DNA of 42,095 nt from Bacillota bacterium (GCA_025210655.1 JAOARG010000058.1:1-42095); one strand, 5' to 3'. Numbered from the stretch's first letter, positions 25,565 through 34,956 are shown. Notes: generated from the sequence alone by a model not told the origin. Translations and numbers: made by a program.

Positions 25565-27490
25565 TTAATCCATACTAACAATTCTATTTTTCATTTCATC
25601 TACTTTTGATTGGAGCTTCTTTATGATAGTATCTATATCTTCAAAGTCTTCAGCTGTGGATGATTTCTCTAATTCGTTCAACTTATATTTCAGTTCAGAT
25701 ATTTCTTTTTCATATGAGGACTGATCTCTGTTGAACTTGTTATTGTATAGCTCCTGCAATTTTCGTTGAATAATAGGCTCTCCAATATTATCTATTATGA
25801 ACTCTATCTCCTCTTTACGGCCCTCTTCATTTTCAATCTCTATGGCTGATTTCTCTAATAGATCTTTAGTGACTGCTTTGATTTTTTGCTTTGCGAATTC
25901 GCCGATTGTGTCAGTCATGAAGAAGGAGTCTTTTAGTAGTGTGTGGATGTTTGCACCGAAAGTCTTTCTTGATATATTTGATTTTGTTTTACTCAATGTA
26001 ATAATATTATCAGATGGTATACTCGAAATAATGAAAGGTGTATTTGTTGTAATAACTAATTGAAATTTTTCAGTCATGTTAGGATATGTAGATTTTATAG
26101 ATTCAAGAAATTTTATAAAATCTGAGATAAATCTCCTTTCCCAGTTAGGATGAAAAGAAGCACAAGGTTCATCAAGTAATATAACAATTTTATTATTTTG
26201 ATTTATCTCTAAGATAGTTTTTAATGTTTTGTAGATTCTTGCATATAATATTAAAATATTCTCTTGCCCAGAGCTAAACTCATTATGGTTATCATTTTTA
26301 TTTAACCATTCAAATGAAATACGTTCTTGAATAAAATCAGTTTTATAAAGTGCTAGTAATCGTTGGAAATACGATATGTTAGACCTATCGATAGAAAATT
26401 TATAACGTGATATTTCATCGCAATCAATCAATTCAATCATACTTAAATAATATAAAAAATTGACTAACTCATCTCCATTATCAAATGGACAATACTGACT
26501 CAAGAGTTGATCAGATAAAGATTTTAAATCTTGCTTATCAGTAATGTCTATAGTATTGATATTACTAATTGTTGATGTAAATTCTGAAAGATACCTTATT
26601 GCAAATTCATTATTTTTATCATCCATCGAATTTTTAACAGTATATAATCCTATTGTGTAGATGAACTGTATTATCAATAATTTCGAAAAATTATTTTCTT
26701 CTCTGGTAGCAAAAATATGACTATTAAAAATACTATCTATTTCATTAGTTTTCAATTTATGTTTAATGACTAAATCAGAACGAAGGTTAGAATATTTTGG
26801 TCTGATTGTAATATTAATTCTATCAGGTATTATGAAATCAATTGTATTTATATTAGCAAGATTAGACATCATTAATTCGTGAATACACAGAATATCATGA
26901 TGTCTAATCTTTGTGTATGTAGGCCGATTAGAATAGTCTGAGTTAAAATGATCATCTCTAAATAGAAAATTAGTTGATAAATCATGTGTATTATATCCTA
27001 TTGTGTCCCATATTTTTGAATAGTAAGATGTGAAATAGTGTGAAAATTTAACATATTCAAAAGAACGAAATACATCCTTTTGGGTTTTGTCAACATTGCA
27101 AATATTATAGTTACTCTGAGATTGTATTATTTTGAGTTTTGATAATATTGAATCAGTTCCAATGATTTGTAAAGTGTTAGTATCATCTAAAAGGATGAAA
27201 AAATATTCTTTTTCATCAAGTTTATTTCCATTGCTATATTTGATGAGAGAATCAATAAATGAAGTTTTTCCAGTACCATTTTCTCCAACTAATGCTATTA
27301 TTGATGATACACTATCGCCATAAAAATTGTGTGGGAAATCTGAATTTTTAATTTCCAACTCTATTGAATCTATTTTGCTTTTTTTATCTCGAATGATAGT
27401 TTTAATAATATTGTAGTAACATGATAAATTAATTCCTTTTTCTTCTATTGCATCACTACAGTTTTTTGACCAAAAGTAAATATACTCCAT
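25565..27490 (-). CDS. AAA/ABC-type ATPase B of a Septu-like defence operon (altered H-loop)
   Basis: 641 residues; SMC/RecF-like ATPase related to PtuA and OLD-type proteins. Walker A GENGTGKTS (Lys75), signature-like SSGQEN, Walker B KIVILLDEP with Glu441, and coiled coil in the last 70 residues. The H-loop reads TTNTPF: Asn483 stands where ATPase A has histidine (TTHSP). The C-terminal block TFGANIHTLLKDSFFMTDTIGEF and RKEEIEFIIDNIGEPIIQRKL is shared with ATPase A, so the two are paralogues. AAGGAGGTG lies ahead of the ATG, 12 bases after the HNH gene. Inferred role: partner ATPase in a nuclease complex that senses phage; it could instead be an unrelated RecF-type repair module. Confidence 0.8.
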   Translation of the reverse strand: MEYIYFWSKNCSDAIEEKGINLSCYYNIIKTIIRDKKSKIDSIELEIKNSDFPHNFYGDSVSSIIALVGENGTGKTSFIDSLIKYSNGNKLDEKEYFFILLDDTNTLQIIGTDSILSKLKIIQSQSNYNICNVDKTQKDVFRSFEYVKFSHYFTSYYSKIWDTIGYNTHDLSTNFLFRDDHFNSDYSNRPTYTKIRHHDILCIHELMMSNLANINTIDFIIPDRINITIRPKYSNLRSDLVIKHKLKTNEIDSIFNSHIFATREENNFSKLLIIQFIYTIGLYTVKNSMDDKNNEFAIRYLSEFTSTISNINTIDITDKQDLKSLSDQLLSQYCPFDNGDELVNFLYYLSMIELIDCDEISRYKFSIDRSNISYFQRLLALYKTDFIQERISFEWLNKNDNHNEFSSGQENILILYARIYKTLKTILEINQNNKIVILLDEPCASFHPNWERRFISDFIKFLESIKSTYPNMTEKFQLVITTNTPFIISSIPSDNIITLSKTKSNISRKTFGANIHTLLKDSFFMTDTIGEFAKQKIKAVTKDLLEKSAIEIENEEGRKEEIEFIIDNIGEPIIQRKLQELYNNKFNRDQSSYEKEISELKYKLNELEKSSTAEDFEDIDTIIKKLQSKVDEMKNRIVSMD

Positions 27491-27502
27491 TATTACACCT
27501 CC

Positions 27503-28843
27503 TTATTTTAATCCTAACTCCTCACAAATATCCTTAGTTAACTTAGCTAGAGGCCTTTTTCCTAAATCCTCTTCACAAATATAATTTCCTACAACCATTC
27601 TGACGACTTCTTCCCTATTTTCATATAGTTCAGAGAAGTTATTATATATTTCATCTATTCTGCTTTCATTGTATACAATGGCTTTTTTTATAAGTTCGCG
27701 GACATAATCTTTGTGGAAATTATAGAGATTCTCGATATGAAATATATTAGCTGAGTTTTCTACTTTGTAATTTTCGCCATGTTTGTTATTGCATTCAAGT
27801 GAGATTTTGAAATTGTCAGAATTTCCATAGAGGTATTTAATATCATATTTCTCTTCACCGCTAAGTAATTTATTGTTTTCTACAGAAGTAGTGTCACAAT
27901 CTGTGTAGAACTCTGTTTTGAATTTTGTATTTTCACCAAACTCTTCCGTATATGGATATAAACACTTCACGAGAAATGTGTCTATAGAACCTTTAAAGCT
28001 TGAGTTGCAGGTATGGCATGTAGGTACAAAATTGTATAAGCATATAGATAGAAATGGATATATTGATTTTGGGTAGTAGTGATCAACATCAGCTCTACAT
28101 TTACCAGGTTTAGATTCGTACGTATGAATATAATTTCTATTGCATATTGGACAAGTAGATAAACTGATAGCTGTAACAAAATCGTATGCACACCATCTTC
28201 TGTTTAGTTTTTCACCATTTTTGTTGAATGATATTGTTTTTTCTTTTAAAAAATCATTATATACAAAGATTTTATTTAGCTCCGAGGTAAGTTTGTTGAA
28301 CTTATTTTCTGATAATAAATCTTCTTTGAAAGTTACAAAACTTGCTTCGGAAAAACCGCTTATACGATTTCCTTTCTTTATTGCCGATACATTATTAATT
28401 ACTTCATCTAGGTTAAATATGTATAAATTCAAAATATCATAGTTTGATTCTAGGAAATATTTTAACTGGCATTTTAGGTTTTCAGTTCCTTGTTTATCGT
28501 ATGGTTGAAGTAATCTCATTTGAGTTCTTATTCTTGATAAATAAGTCTTAACACTTGACTTTATTTTACTTTGGAATATACAAGGATACTCAATTAGAAT
28601 GTTTTCAATAAATTCGTTAAGGTGTAATATGTTTTCACTAAATAATGTCGAATTACCAACAACCAGAAGTTTTATATTATTATTATCTAATATATGAGTT
28701 ATTAGTTTGCCTAAGGAACTATTATCTTTTTCATATTTTTCTCGAATTTTGATGGCATCTTTAATATAATTTTGTTCAAACCATTCCCAGTGAATACTTT
28801 GCAACTCTGAAAAAGTATTCTCATCGATATTAATCTTAATCAT
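27503..28843 (-). CDS. HNH endonuclease (PtuB-like) between two ATPases
   Basis: About 447 residues. An alpha-helical N-terminal half (1-230), then an HNH/zinc-finger nuclease core: CPICNR, DVDHYYPKS (catalytic-type His255), and NFVPTCHTCNSSFKG, with two CxxC pairs for a structural metal. This core is typical of PtuB and of TIGR02646-type partners. I prefer the ATG at 28843 to a GTG at 28852: GGTGA lies just before it, and the ATG overlaps the upstream stop by 8 bases (ATGATTAA), so it is translationally coupled to ATPase A. The nuclease is probably held by the ATPases and released on infection, as known for Septu; that role is inferred here. Confidence 0.85.
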   Translation of the reverse strand: MIKINIDENTFSELQSIHWEWFEQNYIKDAIKIREKYEKDNSSLGKLITHILDNNNIKLLVVGNSTLFSENILHLNEFIENILIEYPCIFQSKIKSSVKTYLSRIRTQMRLLQPYDKQGTENLKCQLKYFLESNYDILNLYIFNLDEVINNVSAIKKGNRISGFSEASFVTFKEDLLSENKFNKLTSELNKIFVYNDFLKEKTISFNKNGEKLNRRWCAYDFVTAISLSTCPICNRNYIHTYESKPGKCRADVDHYYPKSIYPFLSICLYNFVPTCHTCNSSFKGSIDTFLVKCLYPYTEEFGENTKFKTEFYTDCDTTSVENNKLLSGEEKYDIKYLYGNSDNFKISLECNNKHGENYKVENSANIFHIENLYNFHKDYVRELIKKAIVYNESRIDEIYNNFSELYENREEVVRMVVGNYICEEDLGKRPLAKLTKDICEELGLK

Positions 28844-30896
28844 TATTTTCACCAGCCTTTGCTTGTAATTCTAATATTTTTCTATCAAGTATTTTCATAA
28901 CACTATTAATAGAACTTGAATCAACCATTTTCTCAAGAGTTTTCTTTTCCTCAAGTAACTTATAGTACTCTTTTTTATAGTATTGATTACTTTGAGTAAA
29001 AACTTTTTCATACATATTCTCAAGCTTTTTCTTAATGATGGGTTCTCCAATTATACTTATTATGTATTCAATTTCTTTACGCTTTTCACTTATAGATGTA
29101 ATTGGGATATGTTTCTTTTCAAAATCATTTTCAGATATATTATCTTGTAGATAAGTTTCATAGTCAGTCAGAAATTTAATACAGTTAGTAATACGTGAGT
29201 ATGCAAATTTTCCTATTGTGCTGTCCAGAAAGAATGAGTCTTTATAGAGGTTATGTATATTTGAGCCGAATGATGATTCGATTTCTCCATCGTTATATAT
29301 ACATTGCTCATAATCGTTAACGATATTTCCTGAATTAATTAATTTTATAACATTATCCTTTGGTATATCAGACAATACTATTGGAGAATGGGTAGTTATA
29401 ATTATGTGAGTTTTAGCATCATACTCATTAATAAACTCAACTAAGTTAAATATTATATCTTTTTGCCATTGAGGATGAATATAGGAATCTATTTCGTCAA
29501 TAAAAATTAGTTTTAGTGAATCTGATTTGTTTGATTGGATAGCAATATTAATTTTAGAGAAAAGAGCTAAAAGTGAAAATTCCCCAGTACTATATGGTTC
29601 GCTATACTTTATTTCAAAAAAAATTCTAGTGTGTATATTAGACTCAAGTATATTAGTGAATGACTCATTTATTTTTATGAAGGTACTAATATCATATTCT
29701 TGTTTTACAGAAAAAGTTGTTAATGCGTCTTTCCCAGATGATACAATATTTTTATTTGTGAGTATATTCAAAAGCTCGAAAATACTATATAGTTCTGTAA
29801 CAATAGTCTGAACATATACTTTTAGTGTTTCTTTATCCATTATTTTCATTTGAAATGTGTCTATTGATCTATCTGAGTCATTATTATCTTTACAAAAATG
29901 TGTTATGATATGTGTCAAATTGTTTATAGTATTGCGAATTAATATATCATCGTTAGACCAATTTTTTATTGACTCAAGTAGTACATCAATTTCATAGTTG
30001 AAATCTGAATCTTTTATTAGTTCGTTTATTTCAATAAATGATAGTGATATTACTTCAATTAGGAAAAGCAATTTGATATATTCTATTGTGTGCTTTTTTT
30101 CCCTTATATTGTTTAATATACTACTCGAATTAATAACTTGAACTAATTTTCTTCTATTTTTGCTATTGGTATGTTTCTCTATATAGTGATTTGCTTCTAA
30201 TGATAAGTCGTTTTTAATTATTATACTATATTCGTTTGGTAGTCTAAAATGTGAAAACTCTAGTTTGTATAACCTAAGGAATCTACATACATTAATTGAT
30301 CTTATGTCATCAATTAATGTATTATTATAGTTATCGAATTTATAAGGGCTACTAAACAATCTGCTTTCTTCATTGATTTCTCTTTCAGGTGTTAACAAGT
30401 TTTCACAATTGACATATCCGAAAGTGTTATCATATGCGTTAGAAATTATCCATTTGTCTGATACTGATGAAGATGTGTCAAAAATAACTGTTTCGAAATC
30501 AACTATTTTTCCATTGTAATTCAGTTTTATTCGATTATCATCGTTTAAGTATGGCACTTCTACAATGAAATTACTATTATCATCAATATACAATAATAAC
30601 CCTTCAATATATTTATTATTCATACTATGTAAAGCTCTTAGTAGACTTGTTTTTCCAGTACCATTAGCACCAACTATACAAGATAACTGTTGTAAAGAAC
30701 TACTCTCTTCTCTAGATTGAAATATATTATATGAATTTTGCTTTGAACTTACATTAATTGTTATAGTACGACTTCCTTCTATATCATTTTCGGTAGTTTT
30801 TATTTCATAGTTTTTATTAAAAATAAAATCTGGGTCATGAATTTTGTACTTCGTAGAATTGGAAAAATCTCTGCTATAAAAATATATTAATTCCAT
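28836..30896 (-). CDS. AAA/ABC-type ATPase A of a Septu-like defence operon
   Basis: 686 residues, first gene of the operon. Walker A GANGTGKTS (Lys82), signature-like STGEFSLL, Walker B LKLIFIDEID with catalytic-type Glu468, H-loop TTHSP (His503), and a coiled-coil C-terminus. The N-terminus MELIYFYSRDF resembles that of ATPase B (MEYIYFWSKNC), and the C-terminal block SFGSNIHNLYKDSFFLDSTIGKF is shared. All expected catalytic residues are present, so this should be the active subunit. AAGGAGG precedes the ATG. The three genes are visibly richer in A+T than their neighbours (many ATA, AAT and TTA codons), which suggests acquisition by transfer. No integrase or flanking direct repeat was found. 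Confidence 0.8.
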   Translation of the reverse strand: MELIYFYSRDFSNSTKYKIHDPDFIFNKNYEIKTTENDIEGSRTITINVSSKQNSYNIFQSREESSSLQQLSCIVGANGTGKTSLLRALHSMNNKYIEGLLLYIDDNSNFIVEVPYLNDDNRIKLNYNGKIVDFETVIFDTSSSVSDKWIISNAYDNTFGYVNCENLLTPEREINEESRLFSSPYKFDNYNNTLIDDIRSINVCRFLRLYKLEFSHFRLPNEYSIIIKNDLSLEANHYIEKHTNSKNRRKLVQVINSSSILNNIREKKHTIEYIKLLFLIEVISLSFIEINELIKDSDFNYEIDVLLESIKNWSNDDILIRNTINNLTHIITHFCKDNNDSDRSIDTFQMKIMDKETLKVYVQTIVTELYSIFELLNILTNKNIVSSGKDALTTFSVKQEYDISTFIKINESFTNILESNIHTRIFFEIKYSEPYSTGEFSLLALFSKINIAIQSNKSDSLKLIFIDEIDSYIHPQWQKDIIFNLVEFINEYDAKTHIIITTHSPIVLSDIPKDNVIKLINSGNIVNDYEQCIYNDGEIESSFGSNIHNLYKDSFFLDSTIGKFAYSRITNCIKFLTDYETYLQDNISENDFEKKHIPITSISEKRKEIEYIISIIGEPIIKKKLENMYEKVFTQSNQYYKKEYYKLLEEKKTLEKMVDSSSINSVMKILDRKILELQAKAGENND

Positions 30897-30927
30897 TAGT
30901 AGTCCTCCTTATGTAATTCTATATACA

Positions 30928-30936
30928 ATCATACCA
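30928..30936 (-). promoter_or_regulatory. Extended -10 promoter candidate for the ATPase/HNH operon
   Basis: On the minus strand TGG-TATGAT reads as an extended -10 (TGnTATAAT-like) 25-35 bases before the AAGGAGG of ATPase A. No clear -35 was seen. Confidence 0.4.
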
Positions 30937-31093
30937 TAAATAACAATTTCTCTCAGGAAGATGCGTAAGATTTTCCTTTTAAGTTAATTAAATAAACATA
31001 TTGGTATAATAAAAACAATCTTGTAATCAATTGATTATTCAAGGATTCATGATCTATTCTTTCTTTGTTAAAACAATTTTAGGCAATTACAAA

Positions 31094-31142
31094 GTGATTA
31101 TTAGGCGCGAATAGTAATTATAGCATTAGGCTATATTAGGCC
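31094..31142. repeat. Part copy of repeat family C (C4, right arm only)
   Basis: Contains ATTAGGCGCG, GCATTAGGC and ATATTAGGCC, the right-arm linkers of family C in the same order as in the complete copies. The left arm is missing, so the palindrome is broken. It lies about 200 bases upstream of the ATPase/HNH operon, in the gap after the DUF2807 lipoprotein gene. Confidence 0.65.
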
Positions 31143-31162
31143 ATGTGTAGGCCTTGTCTACA

Positions 31163-31196
31163 CTAAAAAAGAAGCCCCACAAAGACTCCTTCTTAA
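31163..31196 (-). terminator. Terminator after the DUF2807 lipoprotein gene
   Basis: On the minus strand AGAAG..CTTCT closes an imperfect hairpin followed directly by six T residues. Confidence 0.6.
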
Positions 31197-31201
31197 TAGT
31201 A

Positions 31202-31966
31202 TTACTTAATGATTAAATTAGATCCGTCATCAACTGACTGTTCAACAATCTTTCCTTTTAGTAGAGTTATTGAAGACGAATTATTAGCTTTTATCTTTAT
31301 TTCTTCTTCTACACCAATTGTTATGTTTGCTGAGTTTGCAAGTGTTGCTTTAGCGTTTTTTATTGTTAAGTTAGTTAGGTCTATTGATGCGCTGTTTGTT
31401 GCTTTTGCGTCTACATTATCAAAGCTTCCTGATAGTTTAATTTTCCCTGAGTTTACTGCTTCCATCTCTATGCTTTTGCCTGACAGATTTCCATTTAGAT
31501 ATGCTGAGTTTACTACTTTGATTTTATTCTCTTCATTCATTTCAAAGGGTGTATCTATCCTTATGGTTGCTGAATTTACAATATTAATGTCTTTTACATC
31601 CATACATGTGATTTCTATAAAAACTTCTTCATTGTTTAATTGCATGTTAGGTTTGAATCCTGCTATGAAAGTTTCTTCATCAACTCTTATATCAAGTATA
31701 TCAAAGACATCTTGGCTAGTAGTTACTTTTACACTGTATGTATCACTTTTGCTTATCTTTACCTTGATACTATTAGAAACGTCAAAACTTTTGAAATCAT
31801 GTAAGTCATATGATTTTGTAATAATGTCATCACTTTCTACAGGGCTGTCTGTAGAGCTCGAGACAGAATTTTCCTTTGCATTTACTTCCACAGTATTTTT
31901 ACCTGAACATCCTAGAAAAATAGATGAAACAAGAAGCACTACTAATAATAACTTAATAACCTTCAT
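31202..31966 (-). CDS. DUF2807 (GIN domain) surface lipoprotein
   Basis: 254 residues. Signal peptide with lipobox FLGC (Cys20), a Ser/Glu-rich spacer, then a beta-solenoid of the putative adhesin head family (DUF2807): repeated SNSIKVKISKSD, NSATIRI, NSAYLNG, NSGKIKLSG, NSASIDL, NSANITIG, NSSSITLL. The regular N-S-x-x-I/L spacing about every 16-20 residues is the best evidence. Role unknown; such proteins are membrane-attached and sometimes regulated with stress responses. GGAGG precedes the ATG. A long open frame on the opposite strand is only the antisense of this repetitive coding sequence. Confidence 0.85.
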   Translation of the reverse strand: MKVIKLLLVVLLVSSIFLGCSGKNTVEVNAKENSVSSSTDSPVESDDIITKSYDLHDFKSFDVSNSIKVKISKSDTYSVKVTTSQDVFDILDIRVDEETFIAGFKPNMQLNNEEVFIEITCMDVKDINIVNSATIRIDTPFEMNEENKIKVVNSAYLNGNLSGKSIEMEAVNSGKIKLSGSFDNVDAKATNSASIDLTNLTIKNAKATLANSANITIGVEEEIKIKANNSSSITLLKGKIVEQSVDDGSNLIIK

Positions 31967-32025
31967 TTTTTATCCTCCAAACAATTATGATTACATATTT
32001 TATCACGAAGTTTTTACTTATAATG

Positions 32026-32160
32026 AAATTTTACCTTTGTAAAATACCCATGCTCTAGAAGTTGGAAAACTTCGCTGGGCTCATATCAAAAGATATGGCT
32101 GGGCTTGAATCAAGAATTAGATTCAGCTAGGCTATCAGCATTATCAGTGCTGATGCTAAC
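32026..32160. repeat. Multi-arm repeat, family B, half copy (B1, right arm)
   Basis: Starts at the inner TTTTACctttGTAAAAT hairpin and runs through the linkers GCTGGGCT, GCTGGGCT and GCTAGGCT. Hairpins between them are GAAGTTggaaAACTTC, CATATCaaaaGATATG, TGAATC..GATTCA and ATCAGCA..TGCTGAT. The entire left arm is absent. It separates the DUF2807 gene from the EamA transporter. Confidence 0.8.
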
Positions 32161-32181
32161 CTCAAAGCTTTTGCTTTGCTC

Positions 32182-33069
32182 CTAAGATGAAGAGGTTCCC
32201 TCCTTCAGCTTAGCCTTCCTACGTCTCTCCATTGTTATTGCAGTAGATCCTAGTATAAGTGCAGTTCCAACTATATGGAATATTGTTAAGGGTTCCCCAA
32301 GTAATAAGGCACTGTAGAATACTGCTGATATTGGGTCGAAGTAGCTTAGTATTACTACTTTTTGTACTGGCAACTTATGTAGGTTTGTAAAGTATAAGAG
32401 ATACGGTATTGTTGTATGTATTACTCCTATCCCAATTGCAAAGTATAGTGACCTCATGTTTGGAAAGTGTATTGTATTTTTGTAGAAAACTATTGGTGTC
32501 ATTATTATCAATGAACTTAGTATCTGTATAAGTGTGATATCAAGTCCTGATGCGTATTTGACTTTTTTATTCAGTATAACAATAACTGCGTATTGCACAG
32601 CTGACATTAGGCCGTATAAGACTCCTAATAGCTGATTGTTTGCAGTGGCAGGATCTCCTGAATTTTGAAATACTACTATTGCCAGTCCGACTGTAGCCAT
32701 TCCTATTGAAATTACCTTTTTGAAGGTTATCTTGTCCTTTAGAAATACTGATGCCGCTATTGTGATAAATACCGGTGACATGTAATTGCAAAGTGTGGCT
32801 ATTGTTATGGTTGTGTATTTGTATGCCTTGAAGAGGAATAACCAGTTTAAACTAAGGGCAATTCCTGCAAATACCAAAAGTACAATTTCATTCTTTGGAA
32901 TTCTCTTCTTTTCTTTAACAAAAATCAAACGATAAACAAATAGAATTGCCCCCGCAATCACAGCACGTATAAACACAATCTCTGTAGCGGGTAAATCAAC
33001 AAATCTAACGAACAAACCAACACTACCCCATATGAGCATTGATATAAAAATTAACATTGCTGGTCCCAT
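32182..33069 (-). CDS. EamA-family (DMT) transporter, first copy
   Basis: 295 residues with about ten predicted helices in two EamA halves (about 3-135 and 150-280); helices such as IEMPLIVFAGIALSLNWLFLF-like segments and the second-half motif FDPISAVFYSALLLGEPLT are diagnostic of the drug/metabolite superfamily. It probably exports a small metabolite; the substrate is unknown. GAGGGGAT lies before the ATG. The basic C-terminus (MERRRKAKLKEG) is cytoplasmic. Repeats B1 and B2 flank it on both sides. Confidence 0.88.
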   Translation of the reverse strand: MGPAMLIFISMLIWGSVGLFVRFVDLPATEIVFIRAVIAGAILFVYRLIFVKEKKRIPKNEIVLLVFAGIALSLNWLFLFKAYKYTTITIATLCNYMSPVFITIAASVFLKDKITFKKVISIGMATVGLAIVVFQNSGDPATANNQLLGVLYGLMSAVQYAVIVILNKKVKYASGLDITLIQILSSLIIMTPIVFYKNTIHFPNMRSLYFAIGIGVIHTTIPYLLYFTNLHKLPVQKVVILSYFDPISAVFYSALLLGEPLTIFHIVGTALILGSTAITMERRRKAKLKEGTSSS

Positions 33070-33147
33070 TTATAATCCCCTCTTTTCTTCCAAGGATATT
33101 ATACTACAAATATATGGAAACTTCATGGGAAGTTTTAATATTTTAGT

Positions 33148-33412
33148 TTAGCGCTTAACTTTGTTAAGCAGCTTAGCACTTTGTAGCCCAGCTGATTTTA
33201 TTGCATAAATCAAGCCCAGCCCTTGCGTAGCAAGCAGAGCAATGTTATTTTGCATACGCAAAATTATTTAAAATATTTTACGATTGTAAAATTTCTTTGC
33301 TCAAAAGTTTGAAAAACTTCGCTGGGCTCATATTATGCAATATATATGGCTGGGCTATGAAATGCTGGGCTGTCATCTTTGATGATGCTAACCTATCAGC
33401 ATTAATGCTGAT
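33148..33412. repeat. Multi-arm palindromic repeat, family B, copy B2
   Basis: Left linkers GCTTAGC, GCCCAGCT, AAGCCCAGC; right linkers GCTGGGCT (three times) and GCTAACC. Left hairpins CTTAActttgTTAAG, GATTTTATtgcATAAATC, CTTGcgtaGCAAG. The centre is closed by GAGCAA/TTGCTC and holds ATTTTGCatacGCAAAAT and ATTTTACgattGTAAAAT. Right hairpins AAGTTTgaaAAACTT, CATATTatgcAATATATATG and ATCAGCATTAATGCTGAT. It ends three bases before the lysS stop codon. Confidence 0.85.
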
Positions 33413-33414
33413 GC

Positions 33415-34866
33415 CTAATAGTGCTTCGCACTACGCTTAACCATCGGAAATCCAATTACATCCTTAATATGGTCTGATCCTGTTACAAACATGATTAGTC
33501 TGTCTATTCCGATTCCTAGGCCTCCTGTTGGTGGCATTCCGATGTCTATTGCTTTCGTGAAGATTTCGTCCATTGGGGATGCTGTTTCTAGTCCACCTCT
33601 TAGCTCTTCTGATTGTTTGTGTAGTAGTTCTCTTTGTCTTACTGGGTCATTTAATTCACTGTATGCGTTTCCTAGTTCGATTCCTACTACGAATGGTTCA
33701 AATCTTTCTATTAGTTCTTCGTTGTCTCTATGTTTTTTACATAGTGGCGATGTTTCGTATGGGTAGTCTATGATAAATGTTGGTTCTACTATTTTTTCTT
33801 CACAGAATGTTTCAAATAATTCGTAGATCATTTGTCCTTTTGACATGTCTGAACAGTCTGTATCAGTGTTTGTCTTAATATAGTTTCTTAAAGCATCTTG
33901 GTCATTGATGTCTATATTACATACTTCTGAAACCATATCTAGCATTTTTACTCTTTTCCAAGGTGCTTTGAAATCTACTTCTATTCCGTTTATAGTAGCT
34001 TTTGTTGTTCCTCTTACAGTCATGAATACTTCTTCGTAAAGATGCTCCATTAGATCCATCATATCCCTATAGTCAGCATAAGATTCATAACATTCAAATA
34101 GGGTAAACTCTGGATAGTGTGTCTTATCAATTCCTTCATTTCTAAAGGCTCTAGAAAAAGTATATACCTTGTCAATACCTCCTACTATATATCTTTTTAG
34201 ATATAGTTCAGGGGATACATTCATGTATGCTTCTGAACTAAGGGCGTTTACCTTAGTAATAAAGGGTGCTGCTTCTCCTCCACCGTAAGACATATCAAGT
34301 ATCGGAGTGTCCATTTCTAGATATCCTCTTTTAGCCATAAATGACCTAATGGACGCGATTGCTTTTGCTCTATCGACTAAAGTGTCCCTTACATCTGGGT
34401 TCATAATCATATCAAGGGAACGATATCTAATTCTAGCTTCTGGATCTGTTAAACCTTTGAATTTGTCTGGTAATGGTCTTACGGACTTGGTAAGGATAGA
34501 TAGTTCATTTACCCTAATAGTAAGTTCTTCAGTTTTAGTTAAAAAAGCTTCACCGCTGACACCTATAATATCTCCTACTTCTATTAATTTAATTAAATCT
34601 GCATCAAGGTTTTCGTTTTTGCTATTGATGTACAACTGTACTTTACCTGATGGATCTTCAATATTAAGAAAAGTACTTTTACCCATTCCCCTAAGAAGCA
34701 TAATCCTACCAGCAAGCTTATAAGTTCCCCCTACTACAACATCCGATATCATATTTTCTCTTTCATACTTCTGTGGATAAGGATTGTATCCAAGCTCTCT
34801 AAGTCTTTCAACCTTACCAATTCTGTTTTCAATGTGCTCGTTGAAATCATCAAATAATTTGTTCAT
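33415..34866 (-). CDS. lysS: Lysyl-tRNA synthetase, class II
   Basis: Charges tRNA-Lys with lysine in the cytoplasm. 483 residues, the usual class II length. An N-terminal OB-fold anticodon domain (about 50-140, with GRIMLLRGMGKSTFLNIED) precedes the catalytic core with motif 2 (FRNEGIDKTHYPEFTLFECYESY split around residue 240) and motif 3 (GGLGIGIDRLIMF). AGGAGG precedes the ATG. Expression should depend on a T-box leader at 35163-35430, with repeat C1 lying between leader and gene. The last codons (SAKHY) overlap a perfect 6-bp hairpin TAGTGC-TTC-GCACTA (33419-33433), beside repeat B2. Confidence 0.95.
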   Translation of the reverse strand: MNKLFDDFNEHIENRIGKVERLRELGYNPYPQKYERENMISDVVVGGTYKLAGRIMLLRGMGKSTFLNIEDPSGKVQLYINSKNENLDADLIKLIEVGDIIGVSGEAFLTKTEELTIRVNELSILTKSVRPLPDKFKGLTDPEARIRYRSLDMIMNPDVRDTLVDRAKAIASIRSFMAKRGYLEMDTPILDMSYGGGEAAPFITKVNALSSEAYMNVSPELYLKRYIVGGIDKVYTFSRAFRNEGIDKTHYPEFTLFECYESYADYRDMMDLMEHLYEEVFMTVRGTTKATINGIEVDFKAPWKRVKMLDMVSEVCNIDINDQDALRNYIKTNTDTDCSDMSKGQMIYELFETFCEEKIVEPTFIIDYPYETSPLCKKHRDNEELIERFEPFVVGIELGNAYSELNDPVRQRELLHKQSEELRGGLETASPMDEIFTKAIDIGMPPTGGLGIGIDRLIMFVTGSDHIKDVIGFPMVKRSAKHY

Positions 34867-34956
34867 GTAAATTTCCTCCTATTTATTTTACAACTTTCTG
34901 TTTTAAGAAGTCGATTTGTACTTGTTGGATTTGGGTGATACATTAGAATTTAGTCG

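Noticed and set aside
25565..30896. Integrated mobile element carrying the defence operon
   Set aside because: No integrase, tRNA gene or flanking direct repeat was found; AT-richness alone supports transfer but not a specific element.
31209..32042. Plus-strand open frame of 277 codons opposite the DUF2807 gene
   Set aside because: The minus-strand frame has a lipobox, a clear GGAGG and family repeats. The plus frame lacks a ribosome site and is open because the antisense of the repetitive coding sequence lacks stops.
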